64,000 nucleotides of DNA from Phocoena phocoena (GCF_963924675.1 NC_089225.1:107770313-107834312), one strand, 5' to 3'; positions 1 to 11,239 are shown, numbered from the stretch's first letter. Made by a program: numbers and translations. Notes: generated from the sequence alone by a model not told the origin.

Positions 1-1492
1 TAGTCAGGGTGGTCCGAGTCTCCCTGCCTGTGTGCGGTGGTTACCCTGTGTGAGTGTGCAGGGCTTACCTGTGTCTTCTAGGAAAAGAGGACACAGACCC
101 CAAGAGGCCAGATATCCTATGAGCCAGATGCCTGAGGGAGTGTGTGAAAAAGGAGTGGAATCGAACAGAAAGGAACATTTTCCCAAGCTAAAGATGTGGA
201 CACAGAAGGAGGAGGATTGACTGACTGGGATTAGAATGAAATGGAGAAAAGCAAACAAGCTGAATCTCCAGGGGGAGGACTTTGCGACCACAAGAATGAA
301 TAGGTCGTGGCCCTGTCATCCTAGCGGAGATTGGAGCAGCTCCATTAGTGGGGAGTTTTCAGGAAATGTGGGTGTGATGGGAGGACAAGCATGGCTGACC
401 TTGAAAGGGGCTCTTCTGGAGGGCTGCACGCACTACTTCCCCACAGGACTGTTGGGCAGTCCCTAGAATTGCCTCTACCGTTTCTCTCGCGTTCAGCACA
501 CACAGACACCTCCTGAGAGCCAAATTCAGGACCCGCTTGCCACAGCAGAAGAGTCATGAGCACAGTATTTGAATTGCTTGTATTTTGAGATAGGAGTAGC
601 TCTTGGAATAATCCAGAAAGTATAGTTTGAGGGGTTTTTTTTAAAGAAAGAAAGTCTGATATTACAGATTCAAGACTCTTTATAATAAGGCTCTTTGCAC
701 TGAACTAAAGACAAATGTCAGTGGTCGCTACCATTCTCTTCCTGTGCTTCATGGCTGCCATTTCAAGAGTACTGATTCTTCCTTCAGTGGAAGGAGAGGG
801 TATCAGAGGGGTCTCTCTAGCCATCCAGGGTAGGAGCTGTGTCCCCTAGAGGTTTGTGGTGTGGACAGCTGTGGGCTGGGCTCTCCCATTCCCCACTGGA
901 AACACCTATGGACCCTTCAGATGGTCTTTTTCGGGAAGTCTTGTCTCTGAAGTTGTGGCCACAGTGGTTTACTTGATGAAAAGGGTGTTTGCAAGCCCAG
1001 GGAGAAAGTTTCTGCGGCCGACTGGAGTTCCCTGCCTTCTCCCAAGCGCCCTGTGCCCCTAAGCACATCTAGCTTTTCCCTGCTCATGAATCACATTTCC
1101 CACAGCATTTGTCTCTGACCTTCTCCGCTGTCTTCATGCCCTTGAACCCCACCCAGCCCCCTTCACTCTTTGTCCTACACTTTTCCAGAGATCGGGGCCA
1201 TCCACCTTCTCTCTTCTTCCCCTCGAGATCTCCTCCCCCGTCCCCTCCCCTTTTCTTCCTGCCCTCTCCAGGCCACTTTTCCTCTCTTCTGGATGGGTCG
1301 CCTTGGCACTACTTGGCACTACTCCCTTTGCTCTCTCGCAACTTCTTTTTGTACTGGCTTCTTCCCCTGCCTGCAAACACGGCACAGGCCTCTGTCCTGC
1401 CTGCTCAACAACATCTCTGTCCTACCGTCCTTCTGGAAGCAGTCACCCACACTCATTGCATTGCCTCTACTGCTGGACATTCACCTATCCTT
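1..1492. other. DIS3L2 intron upstream of exon A, unique part
   Basis: Intronic sequence with no recognisable gene or repeat. The part from about 1100 to 1490 is pyrimidine-rich on the + strand. Short open frames here have no recognisable protein and no supporting splice or start context. Confidence 0.6.
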
Positions 1493-1828
1493 TTTAAAAA
1501 AAAAAAAAAAAAAAGTTTATTTATTTATTGGCTGTGTTGGGTCTCCATTGCTGCGAGTGGGCTTTCTCTAGTTGCGGTGAGCAGGGGCTACTCTTCGTTG
1601 CAGTGCGCAGGCTTCTCACCGCAGTGGCTTCTCTTGCTGCGGAGCACGGGCTTTAGGCACACGGGCTTCAGTAGCTGTGGCTCGCGGGCTCTAGAGCGCA
1701 GGCTCAGTAGTCATGGCGCACGAGCTTAGTTGCTCCGCGGCATGTGGGATCTTCCCAGACCAGGGCTCGAACCCGTGTCCCCTGCATTGGCAGCAGATTC
1801 CCAACCACCGTGCCACCAGGGAAGTCCC
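1493..1828 (-). mobile_element. CHR-type tRNA-derived SINE, long form, antisense
   Basis: The element reads from a T/A-rich tail with ttatttatttatt, through the diagnostic body (ttggctgtgttgggtc, gggctttctctagttgcgg), to the inverted tRNA head ending ccaccagggaagtccc. It is flanked by imperfect copies of tcacc(t/c)atcctt at 1481-1492 and 1829-1840, which I take as the target-site duplication. This is the ~330-bp form of the family found across whales and relatives. The mismatch in the duplication and body divergence suggest an older insertion. Confidence 0.9.
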
Positions 1829-1840
1829 TCACCCATCCTT

Positions 1841-2159
1841 AACCCAGAGCTTCCCAAACTTTTTCCCATCATAACACACACAGAAGATGTTGCTGTTTGA
1901 GTGGCACGTGGCATGTGTGTGCCAGGCTGAGGAAAGGCAGGGTTCTGGTTGCCCTGAGGACGAGAAGCACTGTGGCAGCATCCCTGTAATCCATTCCCAG
2001 CACATGCCTGAGATCTTTGCAATTCGACCCTGTCCGCCACCCCTCGCCATACTTTTCCCCCTAAAATAGCCTTCCTAAAGACCACCAGTAACTAAATGCT
2101 AAATGCAAAGACCTTTTCTTTGTTTCCGTCTTCGTTGACATCCAAGTGGCATTTGACAT
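1841..2159. other. Intron segment, nothing recognised
   Basis: No gene or assignable repeat seen. Part of it (1845-1980) has the feel of an old degraded interspersed repeat, but I could not name a family. Confidence 0.4.
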
Positions 2160-2370
2160 ACACTAGTGGTTGAGCGCTCAGACTCTGGGGCGGGCCTGCC
2201 TGTGTTCAGTTCCTGGCTTTGCCGTTCTCTAGTGGTATGACCTTGGGCAGCTTGTTTAATGTGTCTCTGCCTTGCTTTCCTCATTTGCAGAATGAGGATA
2301 ATAAAATACTTACCTCCTAGGGTTGCTGTGTGAGTTAAGTAGTTGCTGTATGGAAAGTGTGTAAGCGGTG
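2160..2370 (+). mobile_element. MIR SINE remnant
   Basis: Ancient mammalian-wide interspersed repeat recognised by its typical core: gtatgaccttgggcagct, then cctcatttgcagaatgagga, then a tail with agggttgctgtg and gagttaagta. Divergent, with no visible target-site duplication, as expected for its age. Confidence 0.85.
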
Positions 2371-2850
2371 CCTCTCTCGTCAGAAGTGCCGGGAGTGTCT
2401 GCTGTGGCTTTTGAGTCCCCCTTTTCTGAGGCCCTTTCTCCTGTTTCTCCTAATATTGGACACTCCCAATCTTTCTCCTGGCTCTTTGAACTCCCTTGGT
2501 TTTTGTTTGTTTCCATTCTCCAGTTTCTCTTTTGGCTCCCCAAAATGGAGGAGGGCATAGAGAATGCAGCCTCGACTCTCCTACTTACCTTCTTCCCTTC
2601 TTGGACCCTCTGGTCGATGATGCCAGCTCCCACCTTCAGCCCAGTCATTGCCCCAGGCCCCGAGTGCCTGCTGCAGATCGCCCTCTGGATCTCCTCCCTG
2701 CACCTCAGACCCAGGAGTCCCCAGAATATTTGAATGTTTTATTTTTGTTTTAAAAGTAATAAATGTTCATTATAGAGAATACAGACACATTGAAAGGATT
2801 AAACATCTTTAATCCCACCACTCAGCAAGCACCACTGCTGAAAGGCTCTC
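2371..2850. other. Intron segment with an old LINE-like tail
   Basis: Positions 2371-2725 hold pyrimidine-rich unique sequence. Positions 2735-2835 (aaaagtaataaatgttcatt, then atctttaatcccaccact) resemble the 3' part of an ancient L1-type element that recurs at 18.7-19.6 kb. No gene seen. Confidence 0.45.
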
Positions 2851-3031
2851 GAGCTGGGCTGCGTTTCCCCCAGGGAACATTTAACAATATCTGAAGACAT
2901 TTTTGGTTTTCATCTCGGGGTTTGGGGGAGGTGCTACTGGCATTTAGTGGGTAGAGTCCAAGGATGCCACTGAGCGTTTTACAGAGCACAAGAGAGAATT
3001 AGCCCAGTAGTGCCAGGGCTGAGAAACCCTG
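2851..3031 (+). mobile_element. MER20 hAT-type DNA transposon remnant
   Basis: Matches the MER20 consensus as remembered: cagggaacatttaacaatat, gaagacatttttggtt, tgctactggcatttagtggg, and the 3' end gggctgagaaaccctg. MER20 is a short non-autonomous hAT-Charlie element, inactive since before the placental radiation. The left end is degraded, so the start is approximate. Confidence 0.87.
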
Positions 3032-3548
3032 TTCTGGACCTTTGTCTCTACATAAATGCTCCAAATAGAGCAAACTGGAATTGGTTTTCTCTCTACCTCC
3101 GTCCTGCTTTGCACCTGTGTTCTCTGTTTCTGTCTGTGACCGCACCTTCTCTTTCAGCCCCCATCAGGTCCAGTAAGATTCCCCACCTGTCACATCTTCG
3201 GCGTCCATCCCTTCTTCTCCCTTCCAGTTTGGTATTGATGGCCACTCTCCCAACTCACGAGAAAGCCTCCAGCAGGCCCTTCGCCTCAAGCCTCCTGCTC
3301 GGCCTCGCCCGTGCCTCTCGTGTGCTTAGAGGCCGCTCGTCGACTTCCACCGCCTGCAAAGTCCATGCCCTGAGCTCCCTAAGGGCAGTAGCTCCCCATA
3401 TGACTGCTCTTTGTACCCTGCCAGAACCAAGTGGCGCTCTGAGCACAAAGCCGGCGCTCAGTGGATCTGTAGAATCTGTACGAATGAATGGTTGCGTGAA
3501 AGAAAAGGCCGAAAAACATTCTCCCTCATAACCTGTCCATCTTTGCAG
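3032..3548. other. Intron end before exon A, with acceptor region
   Basis: Intronic sequence with no assignable repeat. The last 40 bases carry a moderate pyrimidine tract (ctccctcataacctgtcc, atctttgcag) that forms the acceptor for exon A. The open frame that runs from 3411 into the exon is intronic before 3549. Confidence 0.6.
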
Positions 3549-3782
3549 ATCCTCAGTGAATGGTTTGGCCAGACTGTCATCCGCTCCTGCACCAAACTGA
3601 GCTATGAACATGCACAGAGCATGATTGAAGGGCCCACTAGGAAGATCCCCGAGGAGGAGCTGCCCCCCGTCTCCCCAGAGCACACCAGTGAGGAAGTGCA
3701 CCGGGCTGTTTTGAACCTCCACCATATCGCAAAGGAGTTACGCCAACAGCGGTTTGTGGACGGCGCACTTCGTTTGGATCAG
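3549..3782 (+). CDS. DIS3L2: DIS3L2 internal coding exon A (RNB domain part)
   Basis: This exon encodes 78 residues, beginning ILSEWFGQT and ending [15 protein letters not shown] recognise it as DIS3-like exonuclease 2, corresponding to about residues 476-553 of the human protein from memory. DIS3L2 is a cytoplasmic exosome-independent 3'-5' exoribonuclease of the RNase II/RNB family that degrades RNAs oligouridylated by TUT4/TUT7, such as pre-let-7. The segment lies inside the RNB catalytic domain, downstream of the metal-binding aspartates, which are not in this window. Boundaries are set by the acceptor ...ctttgcag before ATC and the donor CAG|gtcagt; both ends are phase 0, and the length of 234 bp is a multiple of three. 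The frame stays open into both introns but similarity to DIS3L2 stops exactly at the splice sites. Against the remembered human protein I see roughly a dozen substitutions (for example IPEEELPPV for IPAKELPPI), with no frameshift or stop, so the exon looks functional. Confidence 0.95.
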
Positions 3783-5349
3783 GTCAGTCGCTGCTTTTTT
3801 GTCAACAACCAGCAGGTTTGACTTCGGCCAGAACCCAGTGTGTGTGAGGTTTCGCGTGGCAGTCCTGGGCTCCCCCCTCCTCCTTTCCTCAATCACTGCG
3901 CTGAAATAGTGTCCTCTGAGGCAGGCAGGAACCACCCCCCCACCTGCCCTGCCAACTCCACAGGCACCCAGGGCCTGATGACACGAGCCAAGGCAAAAGG
4001 GTGGTGTCTGTCTGGGTGGCTCCGTGACCAGAACTCCCATCTGGTCTTCCAGGTGAGGCTGGATCGAGTACTTGATCCTCACCCATTTTCCATCTCACAT
4101 CCCTCTTACGGGAGTTGGGAACAGGAATCATGGAAGTGTAGAAAGCAGTTGATCAATATCTGATAGTTAGGCTTTAAAACAAAAGTGTTTCTTCTTATCC
4201 CTTGTCTTCCAAAAAGATTTATATGTTTACAAATATCTGGATTAATATCTGAAAAAGCAGAGAACTGAGGAGACTGTAGAACGTTGGCTGTTGAAGAAAG
4301 CAATGGCCCGGAATAGTATCGATTGCTCTTGAGTATCTCAGGCATGCTGACGGCCCTCTGGGACTCAGACAGCTGCCACTAAAACCTGGTCGACTTCCAC
4401 GTCTGAGAGTTGGTAATTCTTAAGCTCCAGCAATTCCTTCCTCATCACTTGCCAGTACGTTACAGAGTAGAGCCTTTCTCTCATTACTTGCCAGTACGTT
4501 ACAGAGTAGAGCCTTGGTTCCATATTGTGCAGCCTTTTTCTTCTCATTTATACTTCTTACCCGAGCCCCAGAGAACTCGCTCTCCTCCCCTGGTCTCTGT
4601 ACGCTGTGGGAAGTCTCTGGGAGTTTGGAAAATGAGTTGGGCCACAGGATTGGCTGAGGGAGCCGTTCGTCAGACCATTGGCAGAGCGCAGCCTCGCAGA
4701 GACTTCTTTCTCTGAGCCTTTCAGCTTGGAGAGATCTCAAAGTAGAGTAGTTTATCAGAAATTATGATGAATTATGAGTAGCTTATCAGTAGTTTAACAG
4801 CCTTGTTTTAAAACTTTCTAATTGAAGATTTCATTGCGTCCTTTTTGTGATAAACTTACACAAATGCTTCTCAGAAGGCATGGCAAACAGTTGCTGCTCT
4901 GGGCCTACGAATAAGTTAGCGGCTCTTGGGACAAATGGATCGTCTGTTCTGCCTGTGCTTGGGGGAGTCAAGGCATCTTCTGGAACCCTCATGCCCCTCC
5001 TTCCCTTGCCTGGGCTCAGGTAGCCTGAGCAGACCTGCCTGCTCGAGAATGCCACTTGGGAGACAGTAGGCAGAGTGGCTTCTGAAGGAGATGGCAGAGC
5101 CAGTGGAAGAGGCGTCATGGGCATGGAAGAGGGTGGAGGATCTCCTCTCCTTCCTTTAGTGAGATCATTCTTTGGGGCGTGAAGCTCATTCTCACTTACC
5201 AGCGGCTGCCTGGTTGTAAATCCAAGGACGCTTCTCAGTGTTTGCTTCCTGGACTTCTGTCCTGCCTTTGGCCCAGGAGAGAAGCAGAGAAGCAGACTGG
5301 TTCTCTGCTTCTCTTCATACATCTCTAGTCATGTCCTGCTGGTCCCTTT
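3783..5349. other. Start of the 39.3-kb DIS3L2 intron
   Basis: Begins with donor gtcagt. Apart from a 39-bp tandem duplication at 4438-4515, annotated separately, no gene or confident repeat is visible. Confidence 0.6.
4438..4515 (+). repeat. Tandem duplication, 39-bp period, two copies
   Basis: A 30-bp string starting acttgccagtacgttacaga occurs identically at 4447-4476 and 4486-4515, a period of 39 bp. The linking bases (tcctcatc versus tctcatt) are also similar. A small local duplication of uncertain age; exact identity suggests it is recent. Confidence 0.9.
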
Positions 5350-5600
5350 GCTGGAGCCTCTTCCTCTGCTCACCTCTTTACAGTTGGCATTCCCTGGAGT
5401 CTACCCCATCCTCTTTTTCTCTATCCACACTGTCTCCCTGAATGAATTCCTGTGTTCTTATGATTTTAATTACCAGTTAGATGCTGATAACACCAAAATT
5501 AGTTTCTCCGGCCCTGCCCTTCTTCCCAGGCACTACACAGGCCTCTCCACCTGCGTCCCTGGACTCCTCACCTGGCTGCCCCACGGTCCTCTCAGCCAGT
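5350..5600 (-). mobile_element. LINE-2 (L2) ORF2-region remnant, antisense
   Basis: The + strand holds the reverse complement of L2 reverse-transcriptase coding sequence: ggagcctcttcctctgctca, tctatccacactgtctccct, and agatgctgataacaccaaaa. These are typical landmarks of antisense L2. Divergent, non-functional fossil; ends approximate. Confidence 0.75.
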
Positions 5601-5931
5601 GCTCGCCGCACCTTCTGCCCGACACAGTGAGCAGTGCCACGGTGCACTGCACGCGCTGGCTGTGCTCCCTTCCACCAGGAGTTGTGTGTATCAAGGGTCA
5701 GCCCTCTTTATTCCCAGCCTGCTACACCAGTTGTACATGTTGTTATAATTATGCAGTTTAACTGAATATTAGGTAAACTGATCAAGTAAGAACATTTTTA
5801 AAAGCTGGTGTTTCTGTGAAAACTCAGTTAAATTGTTTGGAAACACTCGATGAAGAAGAATCTCCAAAAGTTCTGCTGTTTGGGTGTGACAACTATAGAA
5901 GAGTGGGGGAAAAGATCATAAAATTCAGGAG

Positions 5932-6141
5932 CGGGCTTCCCTGGTGGCGCAGTGGTTGAGAGTCCGCCTGCCGATGCAGGGCACACGGGTTCGTGCCCCG
6001 GCCCGGGAAGATCCCGCATGCCGCGGAGCGGCTGGGCCCGTGAGCCATGGCCGCTGAACCTGCGCGTCCGGACCCTGTGCTCCGCAACAGGAGAGGCCAC
6101 AACAGTGAGGGGCCCGCGTACCGCAAAAAAAAAAAAAAAAA
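5932..6141 (+). mobile_element. Cetacean-type CHR SINE, short form, young
   Basis: A near-intact ~200-bp tRNA-Glu-derived SINE. It starts gggcttccctggtggcgcag (A-box region), carries a B-box-like gggttcgtgcc, and ends in cgcgtaccgc plus an A17 tail. It is flanked by a perfect duplication aaattcaggag at 5921-5931 and 6139-6149. Low divergence and the perfect duplication indicate recent retrotransposition using L1 machinery. It is not a functional tRNA gene. Confidence 0.95.
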
Positions 6142-6677
6142 TTCAGGAGGAATTCTGTACTGAGATTGCTTTACAGATGTCTAAGCTCTCACTCTCTTTT
6201 AATGAAACAAAAACTATAAATTATACATGATGAATTACGAGTAGTTTATCAGAAAAAAGTATGTAGAAATCCAATTAGCATACCTTTTCAAAAAGCTTTA
6301 CATTTTTTCTGAAAGTGAATGAATGTAGATTTATATAAATTAAGTAAAACAAATGTTTAGTTATGCATGTATCTCTTCTGTATGATTCCCCTCTTTAGCC
6401 AGCTTCTGGAAAAACTAACCCACCACTGCTTCAGGCACATCAAATGAGAGGTTTCTGTTATACCATTTTAGAAACCTTTCCCCATCAGATTGTTATAAAA
6501 TTGGATTGAATTAAATACGTTAAATACGCTAAACACTGTAAAAGACCATCAGCAATCTCAGCTCGCATTAGGAGGGGTGTGGTAGTCAGTCAGGGTAGAA
6601 GAATGATCACAGTTTCACGTTGATACTGATCTGTTGGCATGTCTTAGAGTCAGAATTTTATTGCTGAAAATAACTTT
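6142..6677. other. A+T-rich intron segment
   Basis: No gene or classifiable repeat. A 24-bp string at 6229-6252 (gatgaattacgagtagttta...) nearly repeats one at 4766-4789. Confidence 0.5.
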
Positions 6678-6892
6678 TTAATTAATTTTTATTGGAGTGT
6701 AGTTGATTTACAGTGTTTTCTTTCTGCTGTACAGCAAAGTGAATCAGTTATACATATGCATATATCCACTCTTAGATTCTTTTCCCATAGAGGCCATTAC
6801 AGAGTATTGAGTAGAGTTCCCTGTGCTCTACAGTAGGTCCTTATTAGTTATCTATTTTATAGTATATAGTAGTGTATATATGTCAATCCCAA
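6678..6892 (-). mobile_element. L1 3'-UTR fragment, antisense
   Basis: Antisense 3' end of an L1 of the whale/ruminant lineage: ttttattggagtgtagttga, agcaaagtgaatcagttata, ttgagtagagttccctgtgc, ttattagttatctattttat. It is flanked by a perfect 13-bp duplication tgaaaataacttt at 6665-6677 and 6893-6905, so this is a 5'-truncated insertion of only ~215 bp. Confidence 0.9.
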
Positions 6893-6905
6893 TGAAAATA
6901 ACTTT

Positions 6906-8984
6906 AGATACCTGTATTTCATCAGCCCTCTCAATTTATAGATTAGAAGCTGAAGTCCCCAAAGGTTAGATGAGTTGCTTATATGCAAGAAACCCAGATA
7001 GCCTGCTCTTTGTTCACTTTTCCTCCATTTACACCATGCTGACTTGAGAGAGAAAAGTTTTCCTTCAAAGTGAGAAAAAAAACCCTTGAAGTCCTAATTA
7101 GGTTCCAGTTAATTAAGGTTTGAAAATAATGGAATTGCATCCTTGGAGCTGATTCCTTGGTTCCCCAGAAAACAAGTGTGTGGACCACAGCTTTAGAAGA
7201 AGGAGCACATCAACCTCCCGTAGCGAGGGACACTGGCAAGATCCTTTATAAATCAGCTAAACGGCCCCATTCAGCAGTCCCTGCGTTTGTTCTCCTGTGC
7301 CTACTGCCTGCATTTGCCCTCACGAAAACCCACTTCTCCTCAGTGCTTTTGGCATAGCCTGCTGTTTGGAGTTGCTCTCTGATGCTTTGTTTGCCCCAGT
7401 TCACTGTGTCCTCATTTTTGGTGGCAGTCCTAAAAAAAAATATGTCCTCCTACACCAGCCTCAGTTAGAGAGGGTCTATGAGAGGCCTCCGTGAGAGGGG
7501 ACAATATCTGTGTCGCACTGTATGCCCTTGAACGCAGAATAAACCTGCTAAGCCAGTTTTGCCTTTCAAAGAAATCAGCTTACTGTGATGATCTCCAGAA
7601 CGAGTGAGGTGGAGGACACCAGCGTGGGGGCTATTTGTCAGGTCGAGGACAGAATGGTTTGGAGGTCACAGTAACCGCAGAAACGCAGAGCAACTCGGTC
7701 ACTGGGTGATTGTAGGCAACAGCTTAGGCCAGAGCTGCCTGGCCCATGTCTGAGACAGTGCACCCTCAGGCCGCAGGGCCACCTGAGCTGGCTCCAGTCC
7801 CCTGGGACCACCTGCCTGCAGTCCTGTGTGCTTACCCAGTATATGCTCAAATATTAGCAAGTTCTGTATATACTGTGGTATGAAACAGACTGCGAAGCAC
7901 TGCCTTCGAGGTTGGTTTGACTACTCCAAGCATCTTTTTTACCTAGAGGGCGAACCTAGTTCTAACAGGTCCTAGCTCAGTGAAATGATGCGCCTTTGTT
8001 TCGCTGCCCCGAAAGTCAGTGCAGGTGCCGAGTGCGTTCTATGTGCTTTTTGGCTGGATGAGTTGAATAATATCCCTTGTTTCCTGCTGCCATGTTAAAT
8101 CTAGAATTGAACGCAGGCGCTTGTGTTATTTTATTGATTTATAACACGTCACTCCTGTTTCTTAAAAGGAGACTCCCATAAAGGGAGTCCCAGACTTTTC
8201 TGTGTTTGTAGTAAAAGTAATCATAATGGCTTACAATGACATGCAGATCTTGAGTTTTGGGGAAGGGGAACCGTGAGAGGCCTCCACCCCCTGCTCTGGT
8301 GGGGGGGGGTGGGGTGCGCAAGCTCCCTGGCACTTCTGTTTGTGCACACCTGGTAGCCTGCTCCCACCTAGGGGTGGAGATGACCCTGCCTGACTCTGAC
8401 ATGATAGGATGACAAGGCCTCGCCTCCTTTTGGAGTTCTGTGCCTGGGCCGTTGCCTTCAGAAAGGATAGCAAGGGAGGATAGTGGGGTGCTAAATAGAG
8501 CCCCCAAACAAAAACTTCTTAGGGAATATTGACTGTTTTCAGGAAACTACACCTACAGCTTTCTGGAGCTTTCTCTCCAGCCCGACCTTGCTCAGTCAGG
8601 TGATAGCGCTTAGAGGCCACTCTGTGTGAGGGCTTCTGGAGAAACAAGCATGACTGCGGGAAACTGTGCCGCTTCTGGGGTCCCCGGCGGGTGGTCAGGG
8701 GATGTGAATGACTCCTGCTGAGCCGTTGACTTTCTGAATTTAGAGAAAGTTATAGTGAAGAAAATCTGGTGTTTCCATCGAACTAAAGGAGCCTTTACTA
8801 AATTCTCAGCTTCATCTTATATGATTCCCACCTGGCACAGTTCTGAAGCCCAAACTTCAGGCAGTTTCTTTGAGTGGACTTGATCGTAAAGGTAAATTTA
8901 TTGGTGGAAACAATTTTTAGATACCTTGGGACCCAAGCTGCTGTGGAATGCTATTATGGATGACCTTGGCCTAGCCCAGCCTTT
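6906..8984. other. Intron segment, nothing recognised
   Basis: About 2 kb without a recognisable exon, RNA gene or repeat. A G-run (gggggggggtggggtg) lies near 8301. Short open frames have no recognisable product. Confidence 0.5.
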
Positions 8985-9325
8985 TAAGTAAGGGCTCGGC
9001 AGACTTTCTGCAAAGGGCCAGCTAGCAAATATTTTAGGCTTTGTAGGCTATCTGGTCTCTGTCTCAACTACTCAACCCTGCTGTTGTAGTGTGAAAGCAG
9101 CCAGGGACAAACAAATGAGTGTGGCCGTGTCCAGTACAACTTTATGGACACTGAAATTTGAATTTCATATAATTTTCATGTCACAAAACAGTATTCCTCC
9201 TCTGATTATTTGTGAATCATTTAAAAATATAAAAACTGTTCCTGGCTTGTGAGCCATACGGAAAGTAGGTGGTAGGCCACATTTGACCTGTGGTCCATAG
9301 TGTGCTGACCCCTGCTTAAATGAAA
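8985..9325 (+). mobile_element. hAT-type DNA transposon remnant with terminal inverted repeats
   Basis: Starts agggctcggcagactttctg and ends gtgctgacccctg; the ends are near inverse complements, matching the CAGGGGTCGGCAAACT-type inverted terminus of a common mammalian non-autonomous hAT family. Internal landmarks are gcaaagggccagctagcaaa, ttttaggctttgtaggctat and tacaactttatggacac. Exact subfamily not assigned. Confidence 0.8.
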
Positions 9326-10089
9326 TCCAGCTCTCTTACCCAGTCAGCTTTTAGCAGCCCTTCACCACTGCACTGGGGAGTTGGGCTGGTAATAGAGAAC
9401 ACTTGCGCTGAGTTACCTCTCGCGATAGTTTCGCGCAATTAAGTAAATTATTCCTTTGATTAGTATCATGCTTAGCGGGTCCAGTTGGAGGCTAGAAGTA
9501 AAGGGATGAATCCGTTTAGCACCAGTTCCCTTACCCTATTTACAATCAGGTAGCTTTAATTAGCCTGAAGCAAGAAGAGCAGTGGTTCTTAATTTCCCAC
9601 CTCTGCGAGCTCAGCAGCCTCTCCACAGTCAGATCTCATCCCATCCACCCCGCTTTCCTGAGCCCACCTGCAGAGACACTGGCTCCGCCCTCTGGTAGGA
9701 TGCCGAAGGTGGGAAGACAGCCATTGCAAAACGACTCACAGAAAGCTGTATGGCGTTTCTCCCCCCACACCCCCGACCCCTGCTGCTGTATGTAGCAATG
9801 TATTTTGTTGGATCGTGCATTTAAAAATATAGTTAAGTATGTTTCTGTTCCTTATCTACAATGCAGTTATTTTTAAGAAATGAGCATTCCAGCTCTCTGC
9901 TGTTTTAATTTTTGTACAGTGTGATAGTTGGTGCAAGGTAAGAAGGATGGGCGTAATCATCCTGTCTGGCTCTTCCTTGATCTTATTATTTATGTCATCA
10001 CTTGAGCACAAGAGTAAGCTACTGATCAGGCGGTTGGATATGTTTGTAGACTCGGTCTCTATTTTCTTAGTCATAGAGTCCTCCCTTCA
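9326..10089. other. Intron segment, nothing recognised
   Basis: No gene or assignable repeat. It includes a short C-run near 9763. Confidence 0.5.
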
Positions 10090-11130
10090 GCAGCATGTCT
10101 TCAGAAAGCATTTATTGGGTACAGAAAGCAAGTATGTGGTAGGTGCTGGAAATGAACAGTCCCCGTCCTTAAGTTTATAGTGTAGTGAAGGAGCCGGCAG
10201 ACCACACAGAAAACGTTAAGTGCTGTGACAGAGCTGTCCCAGAGTGTGGTGAGACTGCATTGGAGAGGATGGGCCCTGCCTCGGGATCAGGGAAGACTTC
10301 CCAGCAGGGGCGGTGTGTACACCAAGGCCTTTAAAAGACTTGAGGGGCTAGCCAGGCTCCGAATGCACGGGGTGGGGCATTTCATGCAAACTCCTGGCGC
10401 AGGCGTGGCAGGGGCGAGGGGTGGCGCCTTTGGGCAGCATCGCATTGCTCCAGGTCGTGTGATGTGGCCTGCGAAGAGAGAGCAGCTTGCGGAGGGAGCA
10501 GGGACCAGGCCGTGAAGTCTGCAGGAGCGGGCTCGGGGAGCCGCGGGACGATTTCAGATACAGAAGGGACGTGATCAGAAGTGTGTTCTAGAAAGAGCTT
10601 ACTGGCTGTAGTATGGAGAGTAGACTGAAAGAAGAAAGTAAAGGAAGCTTATATTCCAAGAGAGAAATGACAAGGGCCCAACCTGAGATCGAGCCCCTGG
10701 GGAGAGAGAAAATCACAGATCCGAGCGAGGAAGGAGTATCGGCGAGCCTTGACAAATTGACTGTCCTGATTAGATGTGGAAGGGAGGGGGCGGGCGGTGA
10801 GGGGGGAGATTTGAATCAGGGGGTCGGGCTTCAGGTTCAGGCGTGTGCACTGATGCAGTACCATGGACTGACCAGGAAATACCTTAGGATAGGAGAGCTG
10901 AGAAGAAAGCAGATGACTTCCGCTGAGGGTCTGTTGCGTTTGAGGGGCCAGCTGGAGACAGAACAGGTCGAGATGTGGAATAAGCATGTGGGCATAGAGG
11001 TCTGGAGGTCAGTTAGGAGGGCTCACCTAGAGGTGGCCATTTGGGAGCCAGCAGCCTCAAAGTGGTCCTTAAGCTGCAGACAGATGAGCTGTAGTGGGGA
11101 GGCATGTGGCACCAGACGCACAGGAGGGCG
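10090..11130 (+). mobile_element. LINE-2 3'-end remnant
   Basis: Reads like the sense 3' end of L2: agaaagcatttattgggtac, a ggtgctggaaatgaacag segment, then acagaagggacgtgatcaga and ctggctgtagtatggagag further along. The 188-codon open frame at 10613-11179 lies in this fossil and shows no recognisable protein, so it is not called as a gene. Confidence 0.7.
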
Positions 11131-11239
11131 AGAAACACTTCCTCCTGCTCTGTTCTTAGTTCCTCCACTCTGTTCTTAGTTAGGCCCCTTTGGTGCCCAC
11201 TTTTTCCTTAGAAAGGAAGCTTTAAATCAGATTATGAAA

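Noticed and set aside
3411..3548. Upstream extension of exon A to the ATG at 3411
   Set aside because: The open frame continues into the intron by chance. DIS3L2 similarity begins exactly after the acceptor ctttgcag.
5932..6141. Functional tRNA gene in SINE heads
   Set aside because: A- and B-box-like sequences are present, but the tRNA-like region is part of a retroposon with tail and target-site duplication, and no proper cloverleaf ends are seen. The same applies to the other CHR copies.
10613..11179. 188-codon open frame as a gene
   Set aside because: It lies in an L2 remnant and has no recognisable protein domain.
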